This document shows positions 34,252 through 41,462 of a stretch of DNA of 64,000 nucleotides, one piece after another. The position numbers were made by a program, and so were the translations under genes. The DNA comes from Bacillus sp. AZ43 (lineage in GTDB: Bacteria > Actinomycetota > Actinomycetes > Mycobacteriales > Geodermatophilaceae): assembly GCA_004570425.1 (NCBI GenBank), contig SPQJ01000015.1, positions 18,799-82,798 on the forward strand, in the 5' to 3' direction. The notes under the pieces are model-generated. The model saw only the letters and a program-made list of their open reading frames with translations, was not told where the DNA came from and made no database searches. Within the stretch, counting starts at the first letter, position 1. Every line of letters starts with the position of its first letter.

Positions 34252-36203
34252 TGCATTGCTCCGTTCCCGGCCTCGCTCAGCGCGCTGGCGGCCGGCTCGG
34301 TGGTGCCGTCGATGACGTCCTGGATCACCGCGGCGAGCTCCGCGGCACGGAAGGGCAGCCCCCGGACCTGGGTGTGGCTCTGCACGTCCACGAGGTACTT
34401 GGCCCGCAGCAGCAGCGCGAGCTGGCCCAGGTTCATCTCGGGGCAGACGACGCGGTCGTAGCGGCGCAGGACCTCGCCGAGGTCGGCGGGCATGGGGTTG
34501 ACGTGCCGCAGGTGGATCTGGGCCACCGAGCGGCCCGACCGGCGGATCCGGCGGCACGCGGCGCCGATCGGCCCGTAGGTCGAGCCCCAGCCGATGACGG
34601 CGACCCGCGCGTCGCCGTCCGGGTCGTCGACCTCGGTCGGGGGCAGGTCGGCGGCGATGCCGTCGACCTTGGCCTGCCGGGTACGCGTCATGAAGTCGTG
34701 GTTGGCCGGGTCGTAGGAGATGTTGCCGGTCCGGTCGGCCTTCTCCAGCCCGCCGATGCGGTGCTGCATGCCGGCCGTGCCGGGGATGGCCCACGGCCGG
34801 GCGAGGGTCTCCTCGTCGCGCAGGTACGGGAGGAACTCGCCGTCCGCGCCGTTGGGCTCGGTCGCGAACCGCACGTCCTGGCTCAGGTCGGGGAGCGCGT
34901 CCACCGCCGGGATGGCCCACGGCTCCGCGCCGTTGGCCAGGTACCCGTCGGAGAGCAGGATGACCGGGGTCCGGTACTTCAGCGCGATGCGGCACGCCTC
35001 GATGGCGGCGTCGAAGCAGTCGCCGGGGGAGCGGGGCGCGATCACCGGGATCGGGGCCTCGCCGTTGCGCCCGAACATCGCCTGCAGCAGGTCCGACTGC
35101 TCGGTCTTGGTGGGCAGGCCGGTCGAGGGGCCGCCGCGCTGGACGTCGACGACGACCAGCGGCAGCTCGGTCATCACCGCGAGGCCCATGGCCTCCGACT
35201 TCAGCGAGACGCCCGGCCCGGACGTCGTCGTCACGCCGAGGGCGCCGCCGAAGGAGGCGCCGATGGCCGACGCGATGCCGGCGATCTCGTCCTCGGCCTG
35301 GAACGTCCGCACGTCGAAGGACTTGTGCTTGGACAGCTCGTGGAGGATGTCGGACGCCGGGGTGATCGGGTACGCGCCGAGGAACATCGGCAGCCTCGAG
35401 CGGTGCGCCGCGGCCACGAGGCCCAGCGCCAGCGCCTGGTTGCCCGAGATGTTGCGGTAGCGGCCGGGCGCCATGGGAGCCGGCTTGATCTCGTAGGAGA
35501 CCGCGAAGGCCTCCGTCGTCTCGCCGTAGTTGTAGCCGGCGCGGAAGGCCGCGATGTTGGCGGCGGCGATCTCCGGCTTGCGGCGGAACGTGCGCTCGAG
35601 GAAGCGGATCGTCCCCTCGGTGGGCCGGTGGTACATCCAGCTCAGCAGGCCGAGGGTGAACATGTTCTTCGAGCGCTCGGCCTCCTTCTTGCCCAGGCCG
35701 GAGTCCGCGAGCGCGTCGAGGGTCATGGAGGTCAGCGGCACGCTGACGGTCTGCCAGCCCTCGAGGGAGCCGTCCTCGATCGGGTTCGTCGCGTAGCCGA
35801 CCTTGGCCAGGTTGCGCGGGGTGAACTCGTCGGAGTCGAGGATGAGCAGCCCGCCGCCGGGGAGGTCGGCGAGGTTGGCCTTGAGCGCGGCCGGGTTCAT
35901 CGCCACCAGGACGTCGGGCGCGTCGCCCGGCGTCATGATGTCGTGGTCGGCGAAGTGCAGCTGGAAGGAGCTGACGCCGGGCAGGGTGCCCGTCGGCGCC
36001 CGGATCTCGGCCGGGAAGTTGGGCAGCGTCGAGAGGTCGTTGCCGAAGCTCGCCGTCTCGCTGGTGAACCGGTTGCCGGTGAGCTGCATGCCGTCGCCGG
36101 AGTCGCCGGCGAGCCGGATGACGACGCGGTCGAGCTCGACGACGCTCTTCACCAGCCCGCCGGGAGCCGAGCTGGCCGTCTCGGGCCGTTCGATCGCAGT
36201 CAT
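34248..36203 (-). CDS. korA: 2-Oxoglutarate:ferredoxin oxidoreductase, fused gamma-alpha subunit
   Basis: A 651-residue fused subunit. The N-terminal gamma-type domain begins VVIRLAGDSGDGMQLTGNRF. The alpha domain from about residue 240 contains FQAEDEIAGIASAIGASFGG, TTSGPGVSLKSEAMGLA and GGPSTGLPTKTEQSDLLQAM. The enzyme gives the cell a CoA- and ferredoxin-dependent bypass of the 2-oxoglutarate dehydrogenase complex. The ATG follows a GGAGGT ribosome-binding site by 9 bases. It is divergent from htpX. Confidence 0.93.
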   Translation of the reverse strand: MTAIERPETASSAPGGLVKSVVELDRVVIRLAGDSGDGMQLTGNRFTSETASFGNDLSTLPNFPAEIRAPTGTLPGVSSFQLHFADHDIMTPGDAPDVLVAMNPAALKANLADLPGGGLLILDSDEFTPRNLAKVGYATNPIEDGSLEGWQTVSVPLTSMTLDALADSGLGKKEAERSKNMFTLGLLSWMYHRPTEGTIRFLERTFRRKPEIAAANIAAFRAGYNYGETTEAFAVSYEIKPAPMAPGRYRNISGNQALALGLVAAAHRSRLPMFLGAYPITPASDILHELSKHKSFDVRTFQAEDEIAGIASAIGASFGGALGVTTTSGPGVSLKSEAMGLAVMTELPLVVVDVQRGGPSTGLPTKTEQSDLLQAMFGRNGEAPIPVIAPRSPGDCFDAAIEACRIALKYRTPVILLSDGYLANGAEPWAIPAVDALPDLSQDVRFATEPNGADGEFLPYLRDEETLARPWAIPGTAGMQHRIGGLEKADRTGNISYDPANHDFMTRTRQAKVDGIAADLPPTEVDDPDGDARVAVIGWGSTYGPIGAACRRIRRSGRSVAQIHLRHVNPMPADLGEVLRRYDRVVCPEMNLGQLALLLRAKYLVDVQSHTQVRGLPFRAAELAAVIQDVIDGTTEPAASALSEAGNGAMQ

Positions 36204-36212
36204 GAGTGGTGT

Positions 36213-36232
36213 ACCTCCACCGGCCGAGATTA
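36213..36232 (-). promoter_or_regulatory. korAB -10 hexamer and ribosome-binding site
   Basis: On the minus strand TAATCT (36232-36227) is a good -10 hexamer, and GGAGGT (36218-36213) sits 9 bases before the ATG. This unit has a normal leader, unlike many in the window. Confidence 0.5.
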
Positions 36233-36375
36233 CGTGCGTGTGTCAGCGGCCGGGATGTGGATCCGGACACTCAGGGCTTTGGGTGACCTAACAGGGAGGA
36301 TCCGTTCCCCATTCCGGGGGATCCGCCACGGTTGCGGCAGGGAACGGCCGTCCGGCCACCGGCGTTGGATCCGAC

Positions 36376-37251
36376 GTGCAGCGCTGGAACAACGGACTCA
36401 AGACGGCCGTCCTGCTCGGCCTCATGGGCGGGCTCATCCTGGCTGCCGGTTCGCTGATCGGCGGGCGGCAGGGCCTGGTCATCGCCCTCGTCGTCGCCCT
36501 GGGCGTCAACGGGTACGCCTACTTCAACTCGGACAAGCTGGCGCTGCGCGCCATGCGTGCCTTCCCGGTCACCGAGACGCAGGCGCCGCAGCTGTACGCG
36601 ATGGTCCGGGAGCTGGCCACCGAGGCCCGGCAGCCGATGCCCCGGCTCTACGTCAGCCCCACCAACCAGCCCAACGCGTTCGCGACCGGGCGCAACCCGC
36701 GCAATGCCGCGGTGTGCGTGACGCAGGGAATCCTCGAGCTCCTCGACCGCCGCGAGCTGCGCGGGGTGCTCGCGCACGAGCTGTCGCACGTCTACGACCG
36801 CGACATCCTCATCAGCTCGGTCGCCGGCGCCATGGCCACGGTCATCACCTACCTGGCGCACATGGCGATGTTCGCCTCGATGTTCGGCGGGCGCTCGGAC
36901 GAGCGCGGCGGGGGCAACGCGCTCGGCGGGCTGCTGCTCATGCTGCTCGGGCCGATCGCGGCCGGGGTGGTGCAGATGGCGGTCAGCCGGAGCCGCGAGT
37001 ACCAGGCCGATGCCTCGGGCGCCTACCTGTCGCAGGACCCGCTGGCGCTGGCCAGCGCGCTGCGCAAGATCGAGCGCGGGACGGCGGCTCTCCCGCTGCC
37101 GCAGGACGACCGGCTGGTCACCCAGAGCCACCTGATGATCGCCAACCCGTTCCGCGGCCAGGGAATGGCGTCGCTGTTCGCCTCCCACCCGCCGATGCCG
37201 CAGCGGATCGCCCGGCTCGAGGAGCTGGCCCGCGAGCTCGGCCAGCGCTGA
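36376..37251 (+). CDS. htpX: Membrane zinc protease HtpX
   Basis: M48-family integral-membrane endopeptidase for quality control of membrane proteins. The 291-residue protein has two N-terminal TM helices (about 9-28 and 33-50), the zinc site HELSH (134-138) with the third ligand in SREYQADAS (about 206), and two further hydrophobic stretches (about 150-170 and 180-198) around it. GTG is taken as the start. The only upstream hexamer at leaderless distance is a poor TTGGAT. It is divergent from korA. Confidence 0.93.
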   Translation: MQRWNNGLKTAVLLGLMGGLILAAGSLIGGRQGLVIALVVALGVNGYAYFNSDKLALRAMRAFPVTETQAPQLYAMVRELATEARQPMPRLYVSPTNQPNAFATGRNPRNAAVCVTQGILELLDRRELRGVLAHELSHVYDRDILISSVAGAMATVITYLAHMAMFASMFGGRSDERGGGNALGGLLLMLLGPIAAGVVQMAVSRSREYQADASGAYLSQDPLALASALRKIERGTAALPLPQDDRLVTQSHLMIANPFRGQGMASLFASHPPMPQRIARLEELARELGQR

Positions 37252-37328
37252 GCGGGACGGCGCTGCCGGCCGGCGACCTGTGGGCGACGCCCGACCACGG
37301 TGTCCCCCCACGCCGCCGTTCCCCTGCG

Positions 37329-37820
37329 TCAGCGGTAGTTGTCGAACTGCAGGGCGACGTCGAGGTCGGCTCCGCGCAGCAGTTGCTGGACGGCCTGCAG
37401 GTCGTCGCGCTTCTTGCCGCTGACCCGCAGCTGGTCGCCCTGGATCTGCGCCTGGACGCCCTTGGGTCCCTCGTCGCGGATCAGCTTGGCGATCTTCTTG
37501 GCGACGTCGGACTCGATGCCCTGCTTGATCCGCGCGCCGATCTTGTACGTCTTGCCCGAGGCCTGCGGCTCGCCGGCGTCGAGGACCTTCAGCGAGATGT
37601 TCCGCTTGATCAGCTTCTCCTTGAACACCTCGAGCGCCGCGACGACGCGCTCCTCGGTGTCGGCCTGGAGGGTCACGCCGTCCTCGCCGGCCCACGCGAT
37701 GGTGGCGTTGGTGCCGCGGAAGTCGAAGCGCTGCGAGAGTTCCTTGCCCGCCTGGTTGAGGGCGTTGTCGACCTCCTGGCGGTCGACCTTGCTGACGACG
37801 TCGAACGACGAATCGGCCAT
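37329..37820 (-). CDS. yajQ: YajQ-family nucleotide-binding protein
   Basis: A 163-residue UPF0234 protein with two RNP-like half domains. Typical features are [34 protein letters not shown], the central [20 protein letters not shown] and the terminal [10 protein letters not shown]. Relatives bind RNA or c-di-GMP, and the M. tuberculosis gene lies near htpX too. A c-di-GMP link is of interest because of the EAL protein at 41463. It converges with htpX. Confidence 0.93.
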   Translation of the reverse strand: MADSSFDVVSKVDRQEVDNALNQAGKELSQRFDFRGTNATIAWAGEDGVTLQADTEERVVAALEVFKEKLIKRNISLKVLDAGEPQASGKTYKIGARIKQGIESDVAKKIAKLIRDEGPKGVQAQIQGDQLRVSGKKRDDLQAVQQLLRGADLDVALQFDNYR

Positions 37821-37881
37821 GGCGTTCCCCTTCCACCGGCCGGCTCCGCTCGGGGCTCCGAGAGCGGCGGCGGCCGTCTTG

Positions 37882-37887
37882 TATTCT
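37882..37887 (+). promoter_or_regulatory. tRNA-Tyr -10 hexamer
   Basis: TATTCT ends 18 bases before the tRNA. A matching -35 is not clear. Confidence 0.4.
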
Positions 37888-37905
37888 TCTCCGGTACCAC
37901 CGCAC

Positions 37906-37987
37906 GGCGGGTTGCCCGAGTGGCCAATGGGAGCGGACTGTAAATCCGTCGGCTTAGCCTACGAAGGTTCGAATCCTTCACCCGCCA
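37906..37987 (+). tRNA. tRNA-Tyr (anticodon GTA)
   Basis: Class II tRNA with a long variable arm. The acceptor arms GGCGGGT and ACCCGCC pair, with discriminator A at 37987. The anticodon loop reads CTGTAAA, and the T loop TTCGAAT is intact. CCA is not encoded. Confidence 0.96.
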
Positions 37988-37998
37988 CGCCCGGTACG

Positions 37999-38030
37999 AA
38001 CGGCCCCCGGCCTCCTGGCCGGGGGCCGTT
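37999..38030. terminator. Strong hairpin after tRNA-Tyr
   Basis: A perfect 14-bp stem (37999-38012 with 38017-38030), AACGGCCCCCGGCC against GGCCGGGGGCCGTT, with a TCCT loop. It can end the tRNA transcript and, on the other strand, the pseudopilin gene. Confidence 0.75.
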
Positions 38031-38037
38031 CCCCGTC

Positions 38038-38463
38038 TCACGGGAGGGTCGGCGCCCGCGCGCTGGCGGTCGTGGTCCGCTCCAGCGGCTCGCCCCCGAG
38101 GAAGAGCCAGCCGAACGCGATCTCCACGTGCCGGGTGCACCGCACGGTGACCTCCGCCCCGTCGGTCTCGGCCGACCAGGAGTCCAGCGCCGTTCCGCCG
38201 TCGGCGAGCTGGTCGGCCACCGCGGCCTGGGCGGCGGCCCGCGTCAGCGGCAGGCTGTCGCCGACGCCGCGGGCGTAGACGAGGTCCTCCGCGGTGCGGT
38301 TCGCCGCCGCCAGCGCCGCCCCGTCGCACACCGACTGGACCTCCTGCTGTTCCAGGAAGGCGTCGGAGGCGGCGATCGCCCCGAAGGCCATGAGCGCCGC
38401 CACCAGCCAGCACACGAGGACGAACGGCAGCGTCGAGCCCCGTTCCCCGTCGTCCCGCCGCAC
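38038..38463 (-). CDS. TadG/Rv3654c-like small pseudopilin-type protein
   Basis: A 141-residue protein with an N-terminal class III-like signal ERGSTLPFVLVCWLVAALMAFGAIA. The glycine-serine start of the hydrophobic helix resembles Tad/Flp minor pseudopilins and the actinobacterial helicase-secretion-neighbourhood TadE-like proteins. QQEVQSVCDGAALAAANR is the conserved follow-up seen in TadG-type proteins. Two cysteines (about residues 46 and 110) could pair outside the membrane. No other tad genes are in the window. GTG is chosen because TACGCT lies 6 bases upstream. Confidence 0.7.
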   Translation of the reverse strand: MRRDDGERGSTLPFVLVCWLVAALMAFGAIAASDAFLEQQEVQSVCDGAALAAANRTAEDLVYARGVGDSLPLTRAAAQAAVADQLADGGTALDSWSAETDGAEVTVRCTRHVEIAFGWLFLGGEPLERTTTASARAPTLP

Positions 38464-38469
38464 GCCGGG

Positions 38470-38475
38470 AGCGTA
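38470..38475 (-). promoter_or_regulatory. Leaderless -10 hexamer of the pseudopilin gene
   Basis: TACGCT on the minus strand lies 6 bases before the GTG at 38463. Its -35 region would fall within the DnaA-box-like cluster. Confidence 0.45.
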
Positions 38476-38479
38476 GGAG

Positions 38480-38565
38480 TTGTCCACCGCCTGTGGACAG
38501 CGGCTGTGGACATTGTGGACACCCGATCGGGTGGCGCCCCGCCGCCCGCCCCGGCCTGTGGACGA
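38480..38565. promoter_or_regulatory. Cluster of five DnaA-box-like nonamers
   Basis: Five nonamers, each one mismatch from TTGTCCACA, lie in 86 bases. TTGTCCACC is at 38480-38488 on plus. On minus are CTGTCCACA (38492-38500), ATGTCCACA (38505-38513), GTGTCCACA (38514-38522) and TCGTCCACA (38557-38565). A perfect CCCGATCGGG lies between the fourth and fifth (38523-38532). The cluster is intergenic, between the divergent pseudopilin and WXG-type genes. Confidence 0.6.
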
Positions 38566-38604
38566 CGACCGGACGGGTCCCCCCGGTGGGGCGACACTGC
38601 GCGC

Positions 38605-38889
38605 ATGTCCATCGAGATGTCGGCCGCCGGGCTCCGCGAGCTCGCCGCCGCACTGCACGCCGTCGCCTCGGACGCCGAGGACATCGCCCCCCGGCTGGAC
38701 CGGGCGGGGGACGTCGGGCCGGCCCTGCTGCCGGCGGTCGAGGCATTCCTCGAGGCCCACCGCGCCGCCGGCCGGGCACTGGCCGGGGAGCTGGGCTGGC
38801 TGGGCGCGACGGTCGAGGCGGCCGCCGACTCGTGGCTGGACCTCGACCGGGGCCTGCTCGCCTCGCACGGCCGGGCGCGTGCCGAATGA
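38605..38889 (+). CDS. Small helical WXG100/EspC-size protein
   Basis: A 94-residue all-alpha protein (GLRELAAALHAVASDAEDI, ALLPAVEAFLEAHRAAGRAL, LGWLGATVEAAADSWLDLD). Size, helical pairs and a central LGWLG turn are those of WXG100 or EspC-like type VII secretion partners. A GACACT hexamer lies 6 bases before the ATG. Its stop overlaps the ATG of the 709-residue gene (ATGA), so they are translated together. The assignment to type VII substrates is inference, and no ESX machinery is in the window. Confidence 0.65.
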   Translation: MSIEMSAAGLRELAAALHAVASDAEDIAPRLDRAGDVGPALLPAVEAFLEAHRAAGRALAGELGWLGATVEAAADSWLDLDRGLLASHGRARAE

Positions 38890-41015
38890 CGTACGCCTTG
38901 CCGCAGCCGATCGCCCTCGACATGCCGCCCGGCGACCCCGCCGAGGTCGAGGACCTCGTCAGGGACGTCGCGGGGGCGGCCTTCCGGCTGGCCGGTATCG
39001 GCGAGGTGCTCGCCGGGCGCGCGGGCGGCACGCCGGGCTGGCTCGGGGACGACGCGACGGCGGCCGAGGCCCAGCTGGACCGGGTCACCGGGATCGTGCG
39101 GGAGGCCGGTGCCGCGGTGCTCGCCGCCACCGGACGGCTCAGCGCCCACGGGGAGCTCCTCCGCGAGACCCGCCGGCAGGTGCGTGCCCTGCGCGAGGAG
39201 CAGGCGGAGGACTTCCGGCTGGCCCAGCGGCAGCTCCTGGAGACCGCGGACCCGCAGTACGCGGTCATGACCGGCGCGCTGTCCTGGGCGGGCACCGTCG
39301 CGGAGGTCGAGGCGGCCGAGGCCCGGCGGCGCCGGCGGCACGAGCTGCTCCTCGAGGAGCTGGCCGACGACGTCGCCGCGACCACGCGGGCGCTGGCCCA
39401 GGCGAGCCGCCCCGTCGGCGGGGCCGGCCGGCCGGGTGACGGCAGGCGCGTCCTCGCCCACCTGGCCGCCGCGCTGCCGGGCTGGGGCGACCCGGAGCTG
39501 GCCCACCGCGGGCTGGCGGCCGGCCGGGAGCTCGCCACCACGTCCATGACGCCGGAGGAGCGCATGGCCCTGGCGCGCGAGGTGGCGGCCTACGCGCACC
39601 TGCCGGCCTTCGCCTCCGCGTTCGTCCGTGGCCTCGACGTGGAGGGCGTGGGCGGGCTCCTCCACGTCGTGGGAGAGCACCCCGCCGGCCCGCTGGCGGG
39701 CGTGCTCGCGGCCGCCCTGGGCGGCGCGGTACCGGGGACGGCCCGCACGGACCGCGTCCGGGCCGTCCTGGAGGCGGACCACCTGCCCGCCGACGACACG
39801 TGGAGCGCCGACCGGCGGGCCGCCGGCATGGCCGCCGTCCTCCTGGCGGGAGCAGGGTCGGCGGCCCCGCGGACGGCGACCGTCGCGGAGTGGGCGCGGC
39901 AGCTCCTGGTGCACGAGCAGGCGACGGGGCGCCCGCCGGGGCTGCCCGCCGGAACGCCGGGCCGGGGGCCGGGCGAGCCCCACGACGCGGTGGAGGTGGC
40001 CGTCGCCGCGCTGGCACGGGAGGCGACGCCCACGGAGGCCGCGGTGTTCCTCGGCGGGCGCCGGACGTGGGAGATGCTGCTGGCCCGCCACTGGGCCGAC
40101 GGCGGCGAGCTGCTCGGCGCGCTGGTCGGCACCGCGGCCGACGACGCCGGGCCCGACGGCGACCGCGCGGTTCGCCTCGGGCTGCAGACGATCGGCGCCG
40201 GTCTGTTCGCGGGCGACCCCTCCGGCTGGACGGTGGACCGCGGCACCGTCGCGGCGGTGGCGCCGGCGCTGGGGCACGCGGTGGCCGCCCACGTGGCCGC
40301 TGCGGCCGACGCGCTGGGCACGGCGGCGTCGGGCGCCGATGACGACGGCACCGGCCAGCAGGTGCGCGGCCTGGGTCTGGTGCTGCTCGACGGGGAGGCC
40401 CGAGCCGCCGTCCAGGGGGCGCTGGTCGACTGGTCGGTGACGCAGGTCCGGGACGGCGGGCGGAGCAGCCCCGAGAGCCCGCACCCCGCGATCGCCGTGA
40501 CGAGCGCGTTCGTCGCCGTGCGGGAGCACGGCTACCGGCTCGATCACGCCCTGGACGGCCACGAGCTGCGGGAGCGGGCCGAGGATCGCGAGCAGTTCTG
40601 GAAGTGGACGGCCGGCCTGGTCCTGGAGCTCGCCTCCCACGCGCGCGCCACACCGCTCGCCGTCGTCGCCGAGGTCGCCGGCACCTACGCGCCGATGCTC
40701 CTCGACATGGACGGCACCTTCGACCTGGGCCCCGACCGTGCTCCACGCCTGGACGCCGACGACGCCGCCGCTCTCGCCCGGGGCGTCGTGCCGGCCGACC
40801 TCGCCGCACGAGTGCACGTCGTGGAGGCGCAGGCCCGGGCCGCCTTCGAGCGGACCGCCCGGCTCCTCGGCGGCGCGGATGCCCCGGTGTCCCCGCCGAA
40901 GGACTACCGGGGTGCGACGTTCGACCTCGCGACCGACTGGTTGTCCGACCTCGCGATCGGCGAGGCGCGGGCTCGCGGCGGTGTCCGGGGCGGCGGCTCC
41001 TCACCCGATCGGTGA
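38886..41015 (+). CDS. Large helical protein with N-terminal WXG-like domain, unknown function
   Basis: A 709-residue protein that I do not recognise beyond its layout. Residues 15-110 form a helical hairpin with a WLG turn at 52-54 (GWLGDDATAAEAQL), like the WXG domain of type VII substrates, followed by a charged coil (RRQVRALREEQAEDFRLAQRQL). The rest is helical with repeated alanine-rich segments and no signal peptide, membrane helix or recognised toxin or catalytic motif. It recalls the DUF6571-like actinobacterial proteins, from memory only. The pairing with a WXG100-size protein suggests a chaperone-effector or substrate pair. Confidence 0.6.
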   Translation: MTYALPQPIALDMPPGDPAEVEDLVRDVAGAAFRLAGIGEVLAGRAGGTPGWLGDDATAAEAQLDRVTGIVREAGAAVLAATGRLSAHGELLRETRRQVRALREEQAEDFRLAQRQLLETADPQYAVMTGALSWAGTVAEVEAAEARRRRRHELLLEELADDVAATTRALAQASRPVGGAGRPGDGRRVLAHLAAALPGWGDPELAHRGLAAGRELATTSMTPEERMALAREVAAYAHLPAFASAFVRGLDVEGVGGLLHVVGEHPAGPLAGVLAAALGGAVPGTARTDRVRAVLEADHLPADDTWSADRRAAGMAAVLLAGAGSAAPRTATVAEWARQLLVHEQATGRPPGLPAGTPGRGPGEPHDAVEVAVAALAREATPTEAAVFLGGRRTWEMLLARHWADGGELLGALVGTAADDAGPDGDRAVRLGLQTIGAGLFAGDPSGWTVDRGTVAAVAPALGHAVAAHVAAAADALGTAASGADDDGTGQQVRGLGLVLLDGEARAAVQGALVDWSVTQVRDGGRSSPESPHPAIAVTSAFVAVREHGYRLDHALDGHELRERAEDREQFWKWTAGLVLELASHARATPLAVVAEVAGTYAPMLLDMDGTFDLGPDRAPRLDADDAAALARGVVPADLAARVHVVEAQARAAFERTARLLGGADAPVSPPKDYRGATFDLATDWLSDLAIGEARARGGVRGGGSSPDR

Positions 41016-41042
41016 CAGCTGGCTCAATATCACTCACGCAAA

Positions 41043-41102
41043 GTGACGACGCGAGGGCGCGTCACCCGGACATGATCATCGGTGCTTGTCCGGACGGGTG
41101 AC
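41043..41102 (+). promoter_or_regulatory. Structured leader with mutually exclusive stems
   Basis: GTGACG (41043-41048) can pair with CGTCAC (41060-41065). The overlapping GTCACCC (41061-41067) with GGACA (41068-41072) can instead pair with TGTCC (41087-41091) and GGGTGAC (41096-41102). The two stems cannot form together. The structure lies about 100 bases upstream of the repeat-peptide start codon. It does not match a riboswitch that I can name. Confidence 0.45.
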
Positions 41103-41205
41103 GGGAAGCAATGTCTCCCGCGCGGTCCGTACTGAACGACGCTCTGCCCCCGCGCGCGTAGGTGGCTGCCGCACAGCCGCAGTCAGTCATGCCTCGGGAG
41201 GCGTC

Positions 41206-41313
41206 ATGGGTAGCAACGTGCAGTCTGGTTCGACCTCGGTCCGCGGCGCGAAGTGGAACCGCGGCGCCAAGTGGAATCGCGGCGCCAAGTGGAACCGCGC
41301 CGTCGCCGTCTGA
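41206..41313 (+). CDS. 35-residue RGAKWN-repeat peptide
   Basis: The peptide begins MGSNVQSGSTSVRGAKWN, repeats RGAKWN twice more and ends RAVAV. The ATG at 41206 is supported by GGGAGG five bases upstream. An in-frame extension to 41086 is possible but overlaps the leader hairpin. It is short, basic, has three tryptophans at 6-residue spacing and no signal peptide or cysteine. A short leader-like N-terminus followed by identical core repeats recalls ribosomally made, modified peptide precursors or a small repeat-binding peptide, but no modification enzyme is nearby. A strong hairpin (41338-41368) ends the unit before the GGDEF-EAL gene. I know of no named family. Confidence 0.6.
   Translation: MGSNVQSGSTSVRGAKWNRGAKWNRGAKWNRAVAV
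41242..41295 (+). repeat. Three 18-bp direct repeats inside the peptide gene
   Basis: Units 41242-41259, 41260-41277 and 41278-41295 share CGCGGCGCCAAGTGGAAC, with one base change in the first unit (G for C) and one in the third-codon position of the second (T for C). The unit length keeps the reading frame. Near-identity suggests recent duplication or conversion. Confidence 0.85.
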
Positions 41314-41337
41314 GCGAACGCGCACCAGCTGGAGGAT

Positions 41338-41368
41338 CGAGGCGGCCGGCCCTGTGCCGGCCGCCTCG
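41338..41368 (+). terminator. Strong hairpin after the repeat-peptide gene
   Basis: A perfect 13-bp stem, CGAGGCGGCCGGC (41338-41350) with GCCGGCCGCCTCG (41356-41368), and a CCTGT loop, 25 bases after the stop codon. No T-tract follows. Confidence 0.7.
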
Positions 41369-41462
41369 CTGCTTGCGGCGCGACCTCATCCCGTGGGGGC
41401 GGTGAGGGGTCGCAGGGCGCCTTTCCGCTGCTAGCCTTCGCGCGCCCGTCTTCCCAGGGGAA

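Noticed and set aside
38480..38565. The DnaA-box cluster as chromosomal oriC
   Set aside because: dnaA, dnaN, gyrB and an AT-rich unwinding element are absent from the surroundings. A titration or regulatory site is the better reading.
41016..41110. c-di-GMP-I (GEMM) riboswitch before the repeat peptide and EAL gene
   Set aside because: An ACGCAAAG stretch at 41036 recalls the GEMM core, but the paired GCACAGGGCAAACC element and the tetraloop hairpin are missing.
41206..41313. Assigning the RGAKWN peptide firmly as a radical-SAM RiPP precursor
   Set aside because: No radical-SAM, peptidase or transporter gene is adjacent, and the tripeptide argument alone is not enough.
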